Shown: positions 1 through 7,468, counted from the first letter of the stretch. The stretch is DNA of 12,988 nt from JAGLTZ01 sp023135015 (GCA_030631625.1 DAOVKT010000065.1:1-12988); one strand, 5' to 3'. Numbers and translations are program-made. Notes: generated from the sequence alone by a model not told the origin.

Positions 1-735
1 TACTTCATATCAGATATACACCTGGGACTGGAAGCCCCCGATGAGGAGGCCTCGAAGGAGTCGCGCCTGCTCGAGCTACTGAAAAGGGTCGAGGAGGAAG
101 GCGAGCGCCTCTATATCGTGGGTGATCTGTTCGACTTCTGGTTCGAATACCGCCGCGTAATACCCTCCTGCAGTGTTCAGGTCCTGGCTGCTCTGAGACG
201 GCTGTCCGACGCCGGCGTGGAGGTCCACTACATAGCTGGCAACCACGACTTCGCACTCGGCACCTACCTCTCGGATCAGGTCGGCTGCATACTGCACATC
301 GATCCTTTCGGCACCGAATACGCAGGGACCCGCTTCTATCTGCATCACGGAGACGGCCTTGCCGGGCGCGACCTCGGCTACCGGATCCTTAAAAAGGTGA
401 TCCGCAGTCCGATCTCACAGGCACTGTGGCGGCTGGTGCACCCCGATATCGGCTTCGCAATCACCCGGCGGCTCTCAGGAGCCAGCCGCAGATATACGCA
501 AGACAAGGATTACGGAAGGGGAGATCGGCTGGATCGGTTCCTGGCCGAGCGCTGCCGCGAGGGATACGACTACATAATCATGGGTCATTTCCACCTGGCG
601 GAAGATCGGCTGCTGGAAGGAGGCTCGCGCTACATCAACCTGGGCGGCTGGCTGGACGGCGGCTCTCCGTACGCGCGCTTCGAAGGCGACCGGATGGATG
701 TGGTCCGCCCCGACGGAACATCAATAACGCTCTAA
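1..735 (+). CDS. lpxH: UDP-2,3-diacylglucosamine diphosphatase-like metallophosphoesterase (5' partial)
   Basis: The frame is open from base 1 to a TAA at 733-735, giving 244 visible residues. The start lies before the window, but the first visible residues (YFISDIHLG) are normally within a few residues of the N-terminus, so little is missing. Calcineurin-like metallophosphoesterase motifs appear in order: D5-x-H7, GDLFDFW (41-47), GNHD (80-83), HHGDG (115-119) and GHFH (195-198). These supply the two-metal site. In the LpxH family the enzyme removes UMP from UDP-2,3-diacylglucosamine to give lipid X in lipid A synthesis, peripherally at the inner membrane. GDLFDFWFEY, HHGDG and the following LGYRILKK stretch resemble Bacteroidota-type members more than E. 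coli LpxH, which has GNRD rather than GNHD. The gene converges on cdaA with a 42-base gap and no clear terminator. A metallophosphoesterase with another substrate cannot be excluded. Confidence 0.8.
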   Translation, partial: YFISDIHLGLEAPDEEASKESRLLELLKRVEEEGERLYIVGDLFDFWFEYRRVIPSCSVQVLAALRRLSDAGVEVHYIAGNHDFALGTYLSDQVGCILHIDPFGTEYAGTRFYLHHGDGLAGRDLGYRILKKVIRSPISQALWRLVHPDIGFAITRRLSGASRRYTQDKDYGRGDRLDRFLAERCREGYDYIIMGHFHLAEDRLLEGGSRYINLGGWLDGGSPYARFEGDRMDVVRPDGTSITL

Positions 736-777
736 CTAGTTTCTGTCCGGAAACGCGCCACGGGAATCGGGTCTGGA

Positions 778-1581
778 TCAGGCGGGCGCCACCTGCGGTA
801 TCGCCGGTCCGGCCGCCCCGCCGGGGCCGAGGAGCTCTATCAGCTGCTCGTGCAGCGAAGAGGCATCCAGGTTTCGTATCAGCCGGCCCCCGATCGCCAG
901 GCTAATGACGCTGGTCTCTTCACTCACCACAACCACCACGGCATCGGACTCTTCGCTCATCCCGGCGGCTGCTCGGTGGCGTGTGCCCAGACCGGGTTCC
1001 AGCCCCCTGCCCTGGCTGAGAGGGAGCAGGCAGGAGGCCGCCACTATCAGCCCGTTCTGGATCACAACAGCGCCGTCGTGAAGCGGCGATCTGGGGAAGA
1101 AGATCGTCTCCAGCAGCGAGGAGCTGAGTTCGGCCTCCAGCTTAACACCCGTCTCAACGATCCCCTTGAGCCCCACCTCCCGGACCAGAACTATCAGAGC
1201 GCCGATACCCTTGCGGCTCATATGCTCGACCGCGGTGCACACTTCGTCGACGATGTGCGGCTCCTCCACCTTGACGAAGTACCGCACCAGGCGGCTCTGC
1301 CCAAGGATGGCCAGGATGCGGCGCAGCTCGGGCTGGAAGATGATCACGAACGCGATCAGCCACACCGCCTGGAAGCTCTCGATAAGCCATCTGAGGGTGC
1401 TGAGCTGAAATACCTGCGCCATGAACGCCAAAAGGAAAAGAATCAGGAGGCCAAGGATCATCGGCACCGCGCGCGTACCGCTGAGCATCTGCAGCAGCTT
1501 GAATAAAATGAACGCCACCAGCAGGACGTCGATCAGGTCCCACAGGGTGATGGTCAGGAAGCTGATGTTGAACAGGTTCAT
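778..1581 (-). CDS. cdaA: Membrane diadenylate cyclase CdaA (DisA_N domain)
   Basis: This protein should condense two ATP into the second messenger c-di-AMP. It has 267 residues, the usual CdaA length. The N-terminus has three hydrophobic segments at about 12-30, 38-57 and 65-85, followed by the DisA_N catalytic domain. The catalytic DGA motif sits at 169-171 in SPLHDGAVVI, and GTRHRAA at 199-205 is followed by SEESDAVVVVVSEE. Both signatures are intact, so an active enzyme is expected. The ATG overlaps the folP stop by 4 bases (ATGA), implying translational coupling, and cdaA is the last gene of the operon. Firmicutes usually have cdaR and glmM downstream, but here a convergent lpxH-type gene follows directly. 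A folP-cdaA order is familiar from Bacteroidota and relatives. The C-terminal residues after about 250 are Gly/Ala/Pro-rich and probably disordered. Confidence 0.95.
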   Translation of the reverse strand: MNLFNISFLTITLWDLIDVLLVAFILFKLLQMLSGTRAVPMILGLLILFLLAFMAQVFQLSTLRWLIESFQAVWLIAFVIIFQPELRRILAILGQSRLVRYFVKVEEPHIVDEVCTAVEHMSRKGIGALIVLVREVGLKGIVETGVKLEAELSSSLLETIFFPRSPLHDGAVVIQNGLIVAASCLLPLSQGRGLEPGLGTRHRAAAGMSEESDAVVVVVSEETSVISLAIGGRLIRNLDASSLHEQLIELLGPGGAAGPAIPQVAPA

Positions 1582-2792
1582 GAACCTCGATCCTCGATGA
1601 TGGCCCCCCGGATCTCGTCCACCGTGTCCAGCGCCCGCCGCACCTCCCCCACGTCGTGGACCCTCAATATCTGAACACCCTGGTATGCCAGGATAGCACA
1701 GGCGGCGACGGTTGCCATCAGCCTTTCCTCTGCGGGTCGGTCCACAGGTCCAGATGTGTGCCTCTTGCGCGACGGCCCCACCATCAGAGGATAGCCCAGG
1801 CTGTGTAACTCTGTAATGCGCCGGTACAGCTCGAAATTGTGCTGGCGGCGCTTGCCAAACCCCAGGCCGGGGTCGATTACTATCCGGTCGGGCTCTATGC
1901 CCGCCGCCACGGCCTCATCCACCCTGGAGGCCAGGAAGGCGTAGATCTCCCCCACAAGGTCGTCGTAGCGCGGATTATCCTGCATGGTTTCAGAGGATCC
2001 CAGGCGGTGCATCAGCACCAGGCCTGCACCGCTTCCGGCCACAAGTGGCAGCATTTCAGGGTCGGCCGTCCCGGCCGAAACATCGTTCACCACAACCGCG
2101 CCCGCATCCAGAGCAGCCCGCGCTACTTCGGCCTTCGTCGTATCCACGGAGACCGGTATCCCGGTACAGGCCATGGCCATCTCAACTGCCGGTATTACCC
2201 GTTCCAGCTCTTCGGCGGCCGGCAGAGGCTCTGAACCTGGACGGGAGGACTCACCCCCTATGTCTATGATATCCGCCCCATCCTCTGCGGCCTGTACCAG
2301 CGCCGCCTCGACCTTTTCCCTGTCATCCACCCTGCTGCCCCCGTAGAAGGAATCGGTTGTCACGTTGATGACGGCCATAAGTCGGGTGCAGTCGTTTAGG
2401 GGGATGCACACCCATCCCGCCCTCCAGTAGCCGGGCGCTTCAAGGCCGGCTCCACGGCGTATGGCGGTACACGCCCCATCCACATCATCCCCCATCCCCT
2501 CCAGCCAATCCAGCAGTACCCCTGCAGGGCCGAAGACGATCAGGCCTCGGCCCCTGCTGCCGATCCTCAGCAGCGGTTCCGGAGGATCAACAGCCCATAC
2601 GCTCTCCGGGGCCTGCTCCGACCATCGGAGCGCGACTGCGGTATCGGTCCCGGCGCCGGGCCGGCCGCTCCTGGGGGAAGCTCCCAACGGGCCCGGCCAG
2701 GGGCCGGCGTCGCCCACCCGCTCCAGCTCCAGAGCGGCTTCTTCCTTATTTGAAGGCCATAGCAGCCGGGCCGGACCGACAGTGAGGCTCAA
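1578..2792 (-). CDS. folP: Dihydropteroate synthase with N-terminal extension
   Basis: DHPS joins 6-hydroxymethyl-dihydropterin diphosphate to p-aminobenzoate, giving dihydropteroate in folate synthesis. The TIM-barrel core begins near residue 137: LMAVINVTTDSF (138-149), DIIDIGGESSRPG (174-186), SVDTTK (215-220), ND (236-237), DPGLGFGK (307-314), SRK (341-343) and RVHD (377-380). These cover the known pterin- and phosphate-binding loops. The protein has 404 residues against roughly 270-290 for ordinary FolP, because about 135 residues precede the core. That part has a helix-like EEAALELERVG near 18-27 and a low-complexity Gly/Pro/Arg stretch (29-50), and may be a diverged version of the N-terminal domain found on some long DHPS proteins. 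The start is TTG at 2790-2792, overlapping the folE stop by 4 bases (TTGA). The next internal Met is residue 100, so the coupled TTG is preferred. Loop 1 reads NVTTDSF instead of the usual NVTPDSF. Confidence 0.93.
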   Translation of the reverse strand: MSLTVGPARLLWPSNKEEAALELERVGDAGPWPGPLGASPRSGRPGAGTDTAVALRWSEQAPESVWAVDPPEPLLRIGSRGRGLIVFGPAGVLLDWLEGMGDDVDGACTAIRRGAGLEAPGYWRAGWVCIPLNDCTRLMAVINVTTDSFYGGSRVDDREKVEAALVQAAEDGADIIDIGGESSRPGSEPLPAAEELERVIPAVEMAMACTGIPVSVDTTKAEVARAALDAGAVVVNDVSAGTADPEMLPLVAGSGAGLVLMHRLGSSETMQDNPRYDDLVGEIYAFLASRVDEAVAAGIEPDRIVIDPGLGFGKRRQHNFELYRRITELHSLGYPLMVGPSRKRHTSGPVDRPAEERLMATVAACAILAYQGVQILRVHDVGEVRRALDTVDEIRGAIIEDRGS

Positions 2793-3352
2793 CGGCGCCC
2801 GCCGTATACCAGGTTGAGTGCCTCGAGGCGTGTGGCCTCCCTGCGCAGGCCTCCCCTCATGGCGGAGGTAACTATCTTCGTGCCCGGTTTCTGCACGCCC
2901 CTCATCGTCAGACAGAGGTGCTCCGCTTCGATCAGCACCATCACGCCCAGAGGCTCAAGTACCTTCATGAGGGTGTCGCACACCTCGGTGGTAAGCCGCT
3001 CCTGCAGCTGGGGACGGCGGGCAGCGCTCTCGAGCATCCGGACCAGGTTTGAGAGGCCGGTGATCCTGTTGCCGTCGGGGATGTATATCACGTGCGCTTC
3101 CCCGAAGAATGGGAGCAGATGGTGCTCACATATCGAGTAGAAGGGGATATCCTTCACGATGATCATCTCATCGTGGTTATCCACCTTGTATATGTTGATC
3201 TCCTCATCCAGCAGGTGCCCCAGCCCGCTGAAGAGCTCCATGTAAGCATCTGCGACACGCTCCGGGGTTCCCACCAGACCCTCGCGGCCGGGATCCTCCC
3301 CTATCCCCTCGAGGATCAGCTTCACACCCTCCATGATCTTCTCGCGATCCAC
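2789..3352 (-). CDS. folE: GTP cyclohydrolase I (type IA)
   Basis: FolE opens the GTP ring to form 7,8-dihydroneopterin triphosphate, the first step of folate (and other pterin or deazapurine) synthesis, as a cytosolic homodecamer. At 187 residues it is a typical compact FolE. Zinc and catalytic residues are visible: C75, H77 and H78 in ICEHHLLPF, and C147 in EHLCLTMRG, matching E. coli C110, H112, H113 and C181. The RGVQKPGTKIVTSAMRG block (151-167) and the ARRPQLQERLT helix (111-121) are also intact. The start is GTG at 3350-3352, two bases after the ftsH stop. A GGGAG seven bases upstream lies within the ftsH tail and probably serves as ribosome binding site. The folP start overlaps its stop. 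Genes for folB and folK are not between folE and folP, so those steps must be encoded elsewhere. Confidence 0.97.
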   Translation of the reverse strand: MDREKIMEGVKLILEGIGEDPGREGLVGTPERVADAYMELFSGLGHLLDEEINIYKVDNHDEMIIVKDIPFYSICEHHLLPFFGEAHVIYIPDGNRITGLSNLVRMLESAARRPQLQERLTTEVCDTLMKVLEPLGVMVLIEAEHLCLTMRGVQKPGTKIVTSAMRGGLRREATRLEALNLVYGGRR

Positions 3353-3354
3353 CC

Positions 3355-5445
3355 TCAGGCTCCCTCTTTCTCCTTATCCTTATCCTTATCCTTATCCTTC
3401 TCCTTATCCTTCCCCTTCCCCTTCTCCTTATCCTTCCCCTTCTCTGTGGTGAGGTCGCTGATCGGCTCCGGCTCGCCGGGCTCGCGGCCCAGAGGCTTCC
3501 CCTCGATAGCCAGGTCTATTTCGGAGCCAGACAGTATCTCGTACTCCAGGAGCGTCTCCGCCAGGTTCTTCAGATCCTCCTCATTCTCTTCCAGCAGCCG
3601 GTCTACCTCCTCCTCGCACGCCTCGACGATCCTCCTTACCTCCTCGTCTATCAGCTCCGCCATCTTCTCCGAACGTTCCTTGTTCCTGGCGATGGCCCGG
3701 CCGAGGAAGATCTCCTCCTGCTCCTGGCCGTAGTAAAGCGGCCCGATCCGCTCGCTCATGCCCCAATCCTGCACCATCTTCCGGGCGATCTCGGTGGCCC
3801 GCTGGATGTCGTCGCCGCCTCCGGTGGTGACTATTCCAAATATCAGCTTCTCTGCACCCCTTCCGGCCATCAGGTGCTTTATCACACCCAGCAGGTAGTC
3901 CTTGGAATGTATGTGACGCTCGTCTATGGGCAGGTAGTGGGTGGTACCGAGTGTATGCCCGCGCGGGATGATAGTCACCTTGTGCACAGGATCGGAACCG
4001 GGCACAAGCTTCCCGACCAGTGCGTGCCCCGCCTCGTGGAACGCTATCTGCCTCTTCTCGTCGTCGCTGATAACCATGCTCTTCCGTTCCGCCCCCATCA
4101 TCACCTTGTCCTTCGACTCCTCGATATCGGCCATGGTCACCTTTTCACGGTCGAACCGTGCGGCCAGCAGCGCGGACTCGTTCACGATATTGGCCAGGTC
4201 GGCGCCGGAGAGACCCGGGGTGGTCTTTGCCACAAGCTTCAGGTCTACATCCTTCTCCAGGGGGATGTTCCTCGTGTGGACCTGTAGGATCCCCTCACGG
4301 CCCTTCACATCCGGCAGATCAACCACAACCTGGCGGTCGAAGCGTCCGGGGCGCAGAAGCGCCGGGTCGAGGACATCGGGGCGGTTGGTGGCCGATATCA
4401 GGATTACCCCCTCGTTCGATTCAAAGCCGTCCATTTCAACCAACAGCTGGTTGAGTGTCTGCTCCCGCTCGTCGTGGCCTCCCCCCAGGCCCGCACCGCG
4501 GTGGCGGCCGACCGCATCAAGCTCATCGATGAATATGATGCAGGGCGCATTGTTCTTGCCCTGATCGAAGAGGTCGCGCACCCGGCTGGCCCCCACGCCG
4601 ACAAACATCTCGACGAAATCGGAACCTGCGAGGTTGAAGAACGGCACCCCGGCTTCGCCCGCCACAGCCCGGGCCAGAAGGGTTTTGCCGGTTCCCGGGG
4701 GACCCAGAAGCAGGACACCTTTGGGGATGCGGCCGCCCAGCTTCTGAAATTTCCCGGGGTCCTTGAGGAAGTCGATTATCTCCTGCAGTTCCTGCTTGGC
4801 TTCGTCGGCGCCGGCAACGTCGTTGAAGCTGACCTGAACCTTGCCGCCGGTCAGCAGTTTCGCACGGCTCTTTCCGAAGGAGAACACCCCGCGCTGCCCC
4901 CCCTGCATCTGGCGCATCATGAAGATCCAGAGGAATATCAGGAAGATCCACGGGAGGCTGGTGAACAGGAACTGCAGCCAGGGTGTCGTATCCTCCTCGA
5001 AGGAACACTCGATTCCCTTATCCGACCACCCGGCGAGGATCTCACCGTCTATCAACCCCTCGGGGAAGGTGACCCTGAATTCGGGATATGTACGGATGCT
5101 GCCGCCTACCTCCTTGGTGATGGCGGTACGGAGTTTGCCCTGAACCTTTGTATTGGCGATCACAGTGATCTCTATAACCTCGCCCTGGTCGAGATAATTC
5201 TGGAATTCGGTATAGGTCAGTTCCGCCTGGCGACCGGTCTGGCTGGTCATAAGCTGGTACCCGATCACCCCGATCATGACAAGGATCGCCCAGAATGCCA
5301 GCGACCTGGTGGCACCGGAAAATCGGCTCTTCGGCGGTTGAGGACCCTCATCGCCACCTGGTCGATTCCTCCTCTCCCCAGGCCTCGGAGGAACAGGAGG
5401 AACACGGTCTCTCTTCCGATCGTTGGATGGCCTCTTATCGCTCAT
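3355..5445 (-). CDS. ftsH: ATP-dependent zinc metalloprotease FtsH
   Basis: FtsH is the inner-membrane AAA+ protease that extracts and degrades membrane and short-lived cytosolic proteins. In E. coli its targets include LpxC, the committed enzyme of lipid A synthesis. The 696 residues show a Pro/Arg-rich cytosolic N-terminus (1-45), TM1 (about 48-66), a periplasmic domain, TM2 (about 158-177), Walker A GPPGTGKT (248-255), pore loop FVGVG (281-285), Walker B IIFIDELD (303-310), the arginine-finger region around R365/R368, zinc motif HEAGH (470-474) and the likely third zinc ligand D546. All catalytic parts are intact. The N-terminus before TM1 is much longer than the few residues in E. coli FtsH. 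The C-terminus (669-694) is a Lys/Asp/Glu/Gly repeat described separately. The ATG overlaps the hpt stop by 4 bases, and folE starts 2 bases after the TGA. Confidence 0.98.
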   Translation of the reverse strand: MSDKRPSNDRKRDRVPPVPPRPGERRNRPGGDEGPQPPKSRFSGATRSLAFWAILVMIGVIGYQLMTSQTGRQAELTYTEFQNYLDQGEVIEITVIANTKVQGKLRTAITKEVGGSIRTYPEFRVTFPEGLIDGEILAGWSDKGIECSFEEDTTPWLQFLFTSLPWIFLIFLWIFMMRQMQGGQRGVFSFGKSRAKLLTGGKVQVSFNDVAGADEAKQELQEIIDFLKDPGKFQKLGGRIPKGVLLLGPPGTGKTLLARAVAGEAGVPFFNLAGSDFVEMFVGVGASRVRDLFDQGKNNAPCIIFIDELDAVGRHRGAGLGGGHDEREQTLNQLLVEMDGFESNEGVILISATNRPDVLDPALLRPGRFDRQVVVDLPDVKGREGILQVHTRNIPLEKDVDLKLVAKTTPGLSGADLANIVNESALLAARFDREKVTMADIEESKDKVMMGAERKSMVISDDEKRQIAFHEAGHALVGKLVPGSDPVHKVTIIPRGHTLGTTHYLPIDERHIHSKDYLLGVIKHLMAGRGAEKLIFGIVTTGGGDDIQRATEIARKMVQDWGMSERIGPLYYGQEQEEIFLGRAIARNKERSEKMAELIDEEVRRIVEACEEEVDRLLEENEEDLKNLAETLLEYEILSGSEIDLAIEGKPLGREPGEPEPISDLTTEKGKDKEKGKGKDKEKDKDKDKDKEKEGA
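3364..3441 (-). repeat. Hexamer repeat AAGGAT/AAGGAG/AAGGGG in the ftsH 3' end
   Basis: In the mRNA sense the last ftsH codons alternate AAG with GAT, GAG or GGG, encoding a KD/KE/KG tail at residues 669-694. All lysines but one (K693, AAA) use AAG, so a degenerate purine-only 6-base unit repeats about 13 times. AAGGAG, a Shine-Dalgarno-like hexamer, occurs at K673-E674, K681-E682 and K691-E692, the last one 17 bases before the folE GTG. Repeat-number changes would stay in frame and only alter tail length. Confidence 0.9.
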
Positions 5446-5984
5446 GTTTCTCCTCGATCGAGCTCGTCGGCGGCGGGAAGGGACCCCACGTAGGGAAGGT
5501 GGCGGTAATGCTCCGCATAGTCCAGCCCGTAGCCGACGACAAACACAGGAGGTATCGTGAACCCGACATAATCTATGTGAGGAAGATCCTCCTCTTCCAC
5601 ACCCTCTTTCTTCAGCAGGGTTATTACCCGGATGGAGGCCGCCCCCCGTTCCTGCAGGATATCCAACAGGAACTGGATCGTCGTCCCCGTATCCACAATG
5701 TCCTCAACCAGCAGCAGGTCGCACCCTTCGACCTCTTGCTGAATGTCCTGGGTGACCTTCACCCTCCCCGATGAGGTCGTGCTGTCCCCGTAAGAGGACA
5801 CCGCAATGAAATCGATCACATGAGGTATCGTCAGCCGGCGTGTCAAATCCGCAGTAAATATGTACGACCCCTTCAGTACGCAGACGACCAGGAGATTTTT
5901 TCCAGCATAATCCCGGTCCACGGCTGCGGCCAGTTCGTCGATACGCGACTGCAACCGCTCAGCAGAGAGCAGGGGCTGGGGCAT
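5442..5984 (-). CDS. hpt: Hypoxanthine (guanine) phosphoribosyltransferase
   Basis: The enzyme transfers phosphoribose from PRPP to hypoxanthine (and usually guanine), making IMP or GMP in purine salvage. It has 180 residues, normal for bacterial Hpt. Motifs are LKGS (37-40, PPi loop), SSYG (63-66, flexible-loop start), the PRPP motif VEDIVDTGTT (93-102) and FVVGYGLDY (148-156) before the C-terminal RHLPYVG. The ATG at 5982-5984 is the only standard start after the tilS stop: the ten intervening codons contain no ATG, GTG or TTG, and the tilS TAA is in the same frame. No good Shine-Dalgarno sits at the usual distance; a GGAG lies 26 bases upstream, next to the tilS stop. The ftsH start overlaps the hpt stop. 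The tilS-hpt-ftsH order is widely conserved in bacteria. Confidence 0.96.
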   Translation of the reverse strand: MPQPLLSAERLQSRIDELAAAVDRDYAGKNLLVVCVLKGSYIFTADLTRRLTIPHVIDFIAVSSYGDSTTSSGRVKVTQDIQQEVEGCDLLLVEDIVDTGTTIQFLLDILQERGAASIRVITLLKKEGVEEEDLPHIDYVGFTIPPVFVVGYGLDYAEHYRHLPYVGSLPAADELDRGET

Positions 5985-6014
5985 GATCTGACGCTCGGCC
6001 GTCGCTTTGTCTCC

Positions 6015-7448
6015 TTAATAATACGCCTGAAATCGCAGAGTTACGCCCAGTTTCGTATCGGCCGTCACCCGTGTGCGGTGAGCCTGGCGCACACCTGTAA
6101 CCCACAGAATCTCACCGCCTGCCTCAACAACCGGCAGGCGGCCTCTGGTTAGCCTGGGGATACGCTCCTCATTGAAGAGATCGGCCAGGCGTTTGTGCCC
6201 TTCCATCCCCAGCGGCTGTATCCTGTCGCCCGCCCTGGGGTACCTTACTGAAACCTGCCCTCCGGCGGCGTCGGCGTCCAGCACAGCCTTCCAGCGACCA
6301 TCCACTCCGGCCGCTCTGGCCCCGCCGGCCAGCCTGCGCACGGTATCATCAGGCGTCACTGAAGCCTCGATAATCCCTCCCAGAGGCAGCTCCATCGAGA
6401 CAGCTTCGGAGCCGCCTGGAGCCGGCAGCCGCAACTGCAACTCCTCCCCCGTATCACACTCCCAGTGCGGATCGGCCCCACTGGCGAGCAGCAGCCCCTC
6501 CGGCACAGACTCAGCCCACATCCGCTCCCCCAGCTGCAGAAGCCCCCCACCCGTTTCCCCGGTGGTGCGATCGCTCCGCCAAAGCCGGATCAATTCCCTG
6601 CGAAGTCGGTTGTTTACACTTCGGGGATCGGCCCCTGAACCCTCAAGGGCTGTTTCCAGAAGGGCATGATCCAAAACGCCAAGATGACAGGACGCCGGAA
6701 GCCGCTCAAGGAGAATTTCCCCCGGCAGGCGCGGCCCCCTGTCGCGATCGAGCCACCACCCCGCCATGCGATTGTGCAGGGGGAGGAGCCGCCGTGCATG
6801 GAGCGAAACGGTAGCGGCACCATCCAGCAGTTGCTCGTAACTGCCCGGGGGAAGGCTTTCGAAGAGCTGCCTCCAGCGGTTGCGGCGGATAGAAACGTCT
6901 AGATTGGTGGCATCCTCCCTCCACCCGATCCCCCTCGCCCTCATCCACCCGCGCAGCTCCTGCCTGCGAGCCCCCAGCAGCGGCCGGACCACTCCATCTT
7001 CGCGGATGGGAAGGATAGAACGCAGCCCCCTCAGCCCGGAGCCCCGCTCCAGCCTCATAGCCAGCGTTTCCAGCTGGTCATCGGCGGTATGGCCGGTGGC
7101 GATAAGGCCGCCCGGAGCGAGTTTATCCCGGACACGGTGCAGGAAGTCGTAGCGCACTCGGCGTGCGGCGGCTTCAACACCCTCGCCGGGCCGTCTTTGT
7201 TCCGCCACATCCGCGCACTCAACCACGCACTCAAGCCCCAGATCGGCCGCTAATTCCCGCGTGAAGGCCGCATCCAGAGACGATTCCTCCCGCAGCCCGT
7301 GGTCTAGGTGGGCCACCTCTAGGCGCCATCGGTACCTGTGTGTATCGGCGACCATTAAGTGGAGCAGCGCCACGCTGTCCCCTCCGCCTGAACACGCTAC
7401 CAGCACATGGCTTTCCGGCGGCAGGTATGTACGGTCAAGCAGCGTCAC
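6015..7448 (-). CDS. tilS: tRNA(Ile)-lysidine synthase TilS
   Basis: TilS is an N-type ATP pyrophosphatase that attaches lysine to C34 of the CAU-anticodon tRNA-Ile, switching it from Met to Ile identity and AUA decoding. The PP-loop SGGGDS is at 20-25, followed by HLDHGLR (47-53), GHTADDQLETLAMRL (119-133) and the REDATNLD...RRNRWR region (177-193). The C-terminal substrate-binding domain ends with RYPRAGDR and a KRLADLFNEE-type segment. I place the start at GTG 7446-7448 (477 residues) because GAGGAG at 7454-7459 lies 5 bases upstream and the next residues lead straight into the PP-loop strand. The open frame continues back to 7562, but that would run into the mature tRNA gene. The stop TAA is 30 bases before, and in frame with, hpt. 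Confidence 0.93.
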   Translation of the reverse strand: MTLLDRTYLPPESHVLVACSGGGDSVALLHLMVADTHRYRWRLEVAHLDHGLREESSLDAAFTRELAADLGLECVVECADVAEQRRPGEGVEAAARRVRYDFLHRVRDKLAPGGLIATGHTADDQLETLAMRLERGSGLRGLRSILPIREDGVVRPLLGARRQELRGWMRARGIGWREDATNLDVSIRRNRWRQLFESLPPGSYEQLLDGAATVSLHARRLLPLHNRMAGWWLDRDRGPRLPGEILLERLPASCHLGVLDHALLETALEGSGADPRSVNNRLRRELIRLWRSDRTTGETGGGLLQLGERMWAESVPEGLLLASGADPHWECDTGEELQLRLPAPGGSEAVSMELPLGGIIEASVTPDDTVRRLAGGARAAGVDGRWKAVLDADAAGGQVSVRYPRAGDRIQPLGMEGHKRLADLFNEERIPRLTRGRLPVVEAGGEILWVTGVRQAHRTRVTADTKLGVTLRFQAYY

Positions 7449-7453
7449 GCCAG

Positions 7454-7459
7454 CTCCTC
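7454..7459 (-). promoter_or_regulatory. Ribosome binding site that fixes the tilS start
   Basis: GAGGAG in the mRNA sense ends 5 bases before GTG at 7448. It is the reason for choosing 7448 over the further-upstream ATG (7514) and the frame start at 7562. Neither of those can be the normal start if the tRNA is processed from the same transcript. Confidence 0.75.
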
Positions 7460-7468
7460 TATCGTGGA

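Noticed and set aside
736..777. Bidirectional terminator between lpxH and cdaA
   Set aside because: Only a 5-bp stem (GTTTC/GAAAC, 739-754) is present, with no T-tract on either strand, so it is too weak to call.
850..1506. 218-residue plus-strand ORF
   Set aside because: Antisense shadow of cdaA, which has intact DGA and GTRHRAA motifs.
3364..3441. CRISPR-like or satellite repeat
   Set aside because: The unit is only 6 bases, has no spacers and is part of the ftsH reading frame.
4474..5493. 339-residue plus-strand ORF
   Set aside because: It is antisense to ftsH, whose protein has all AAA+ and zinc motifs. The opposite frame has no recognisable domain and is open only because of high GC codon bias.
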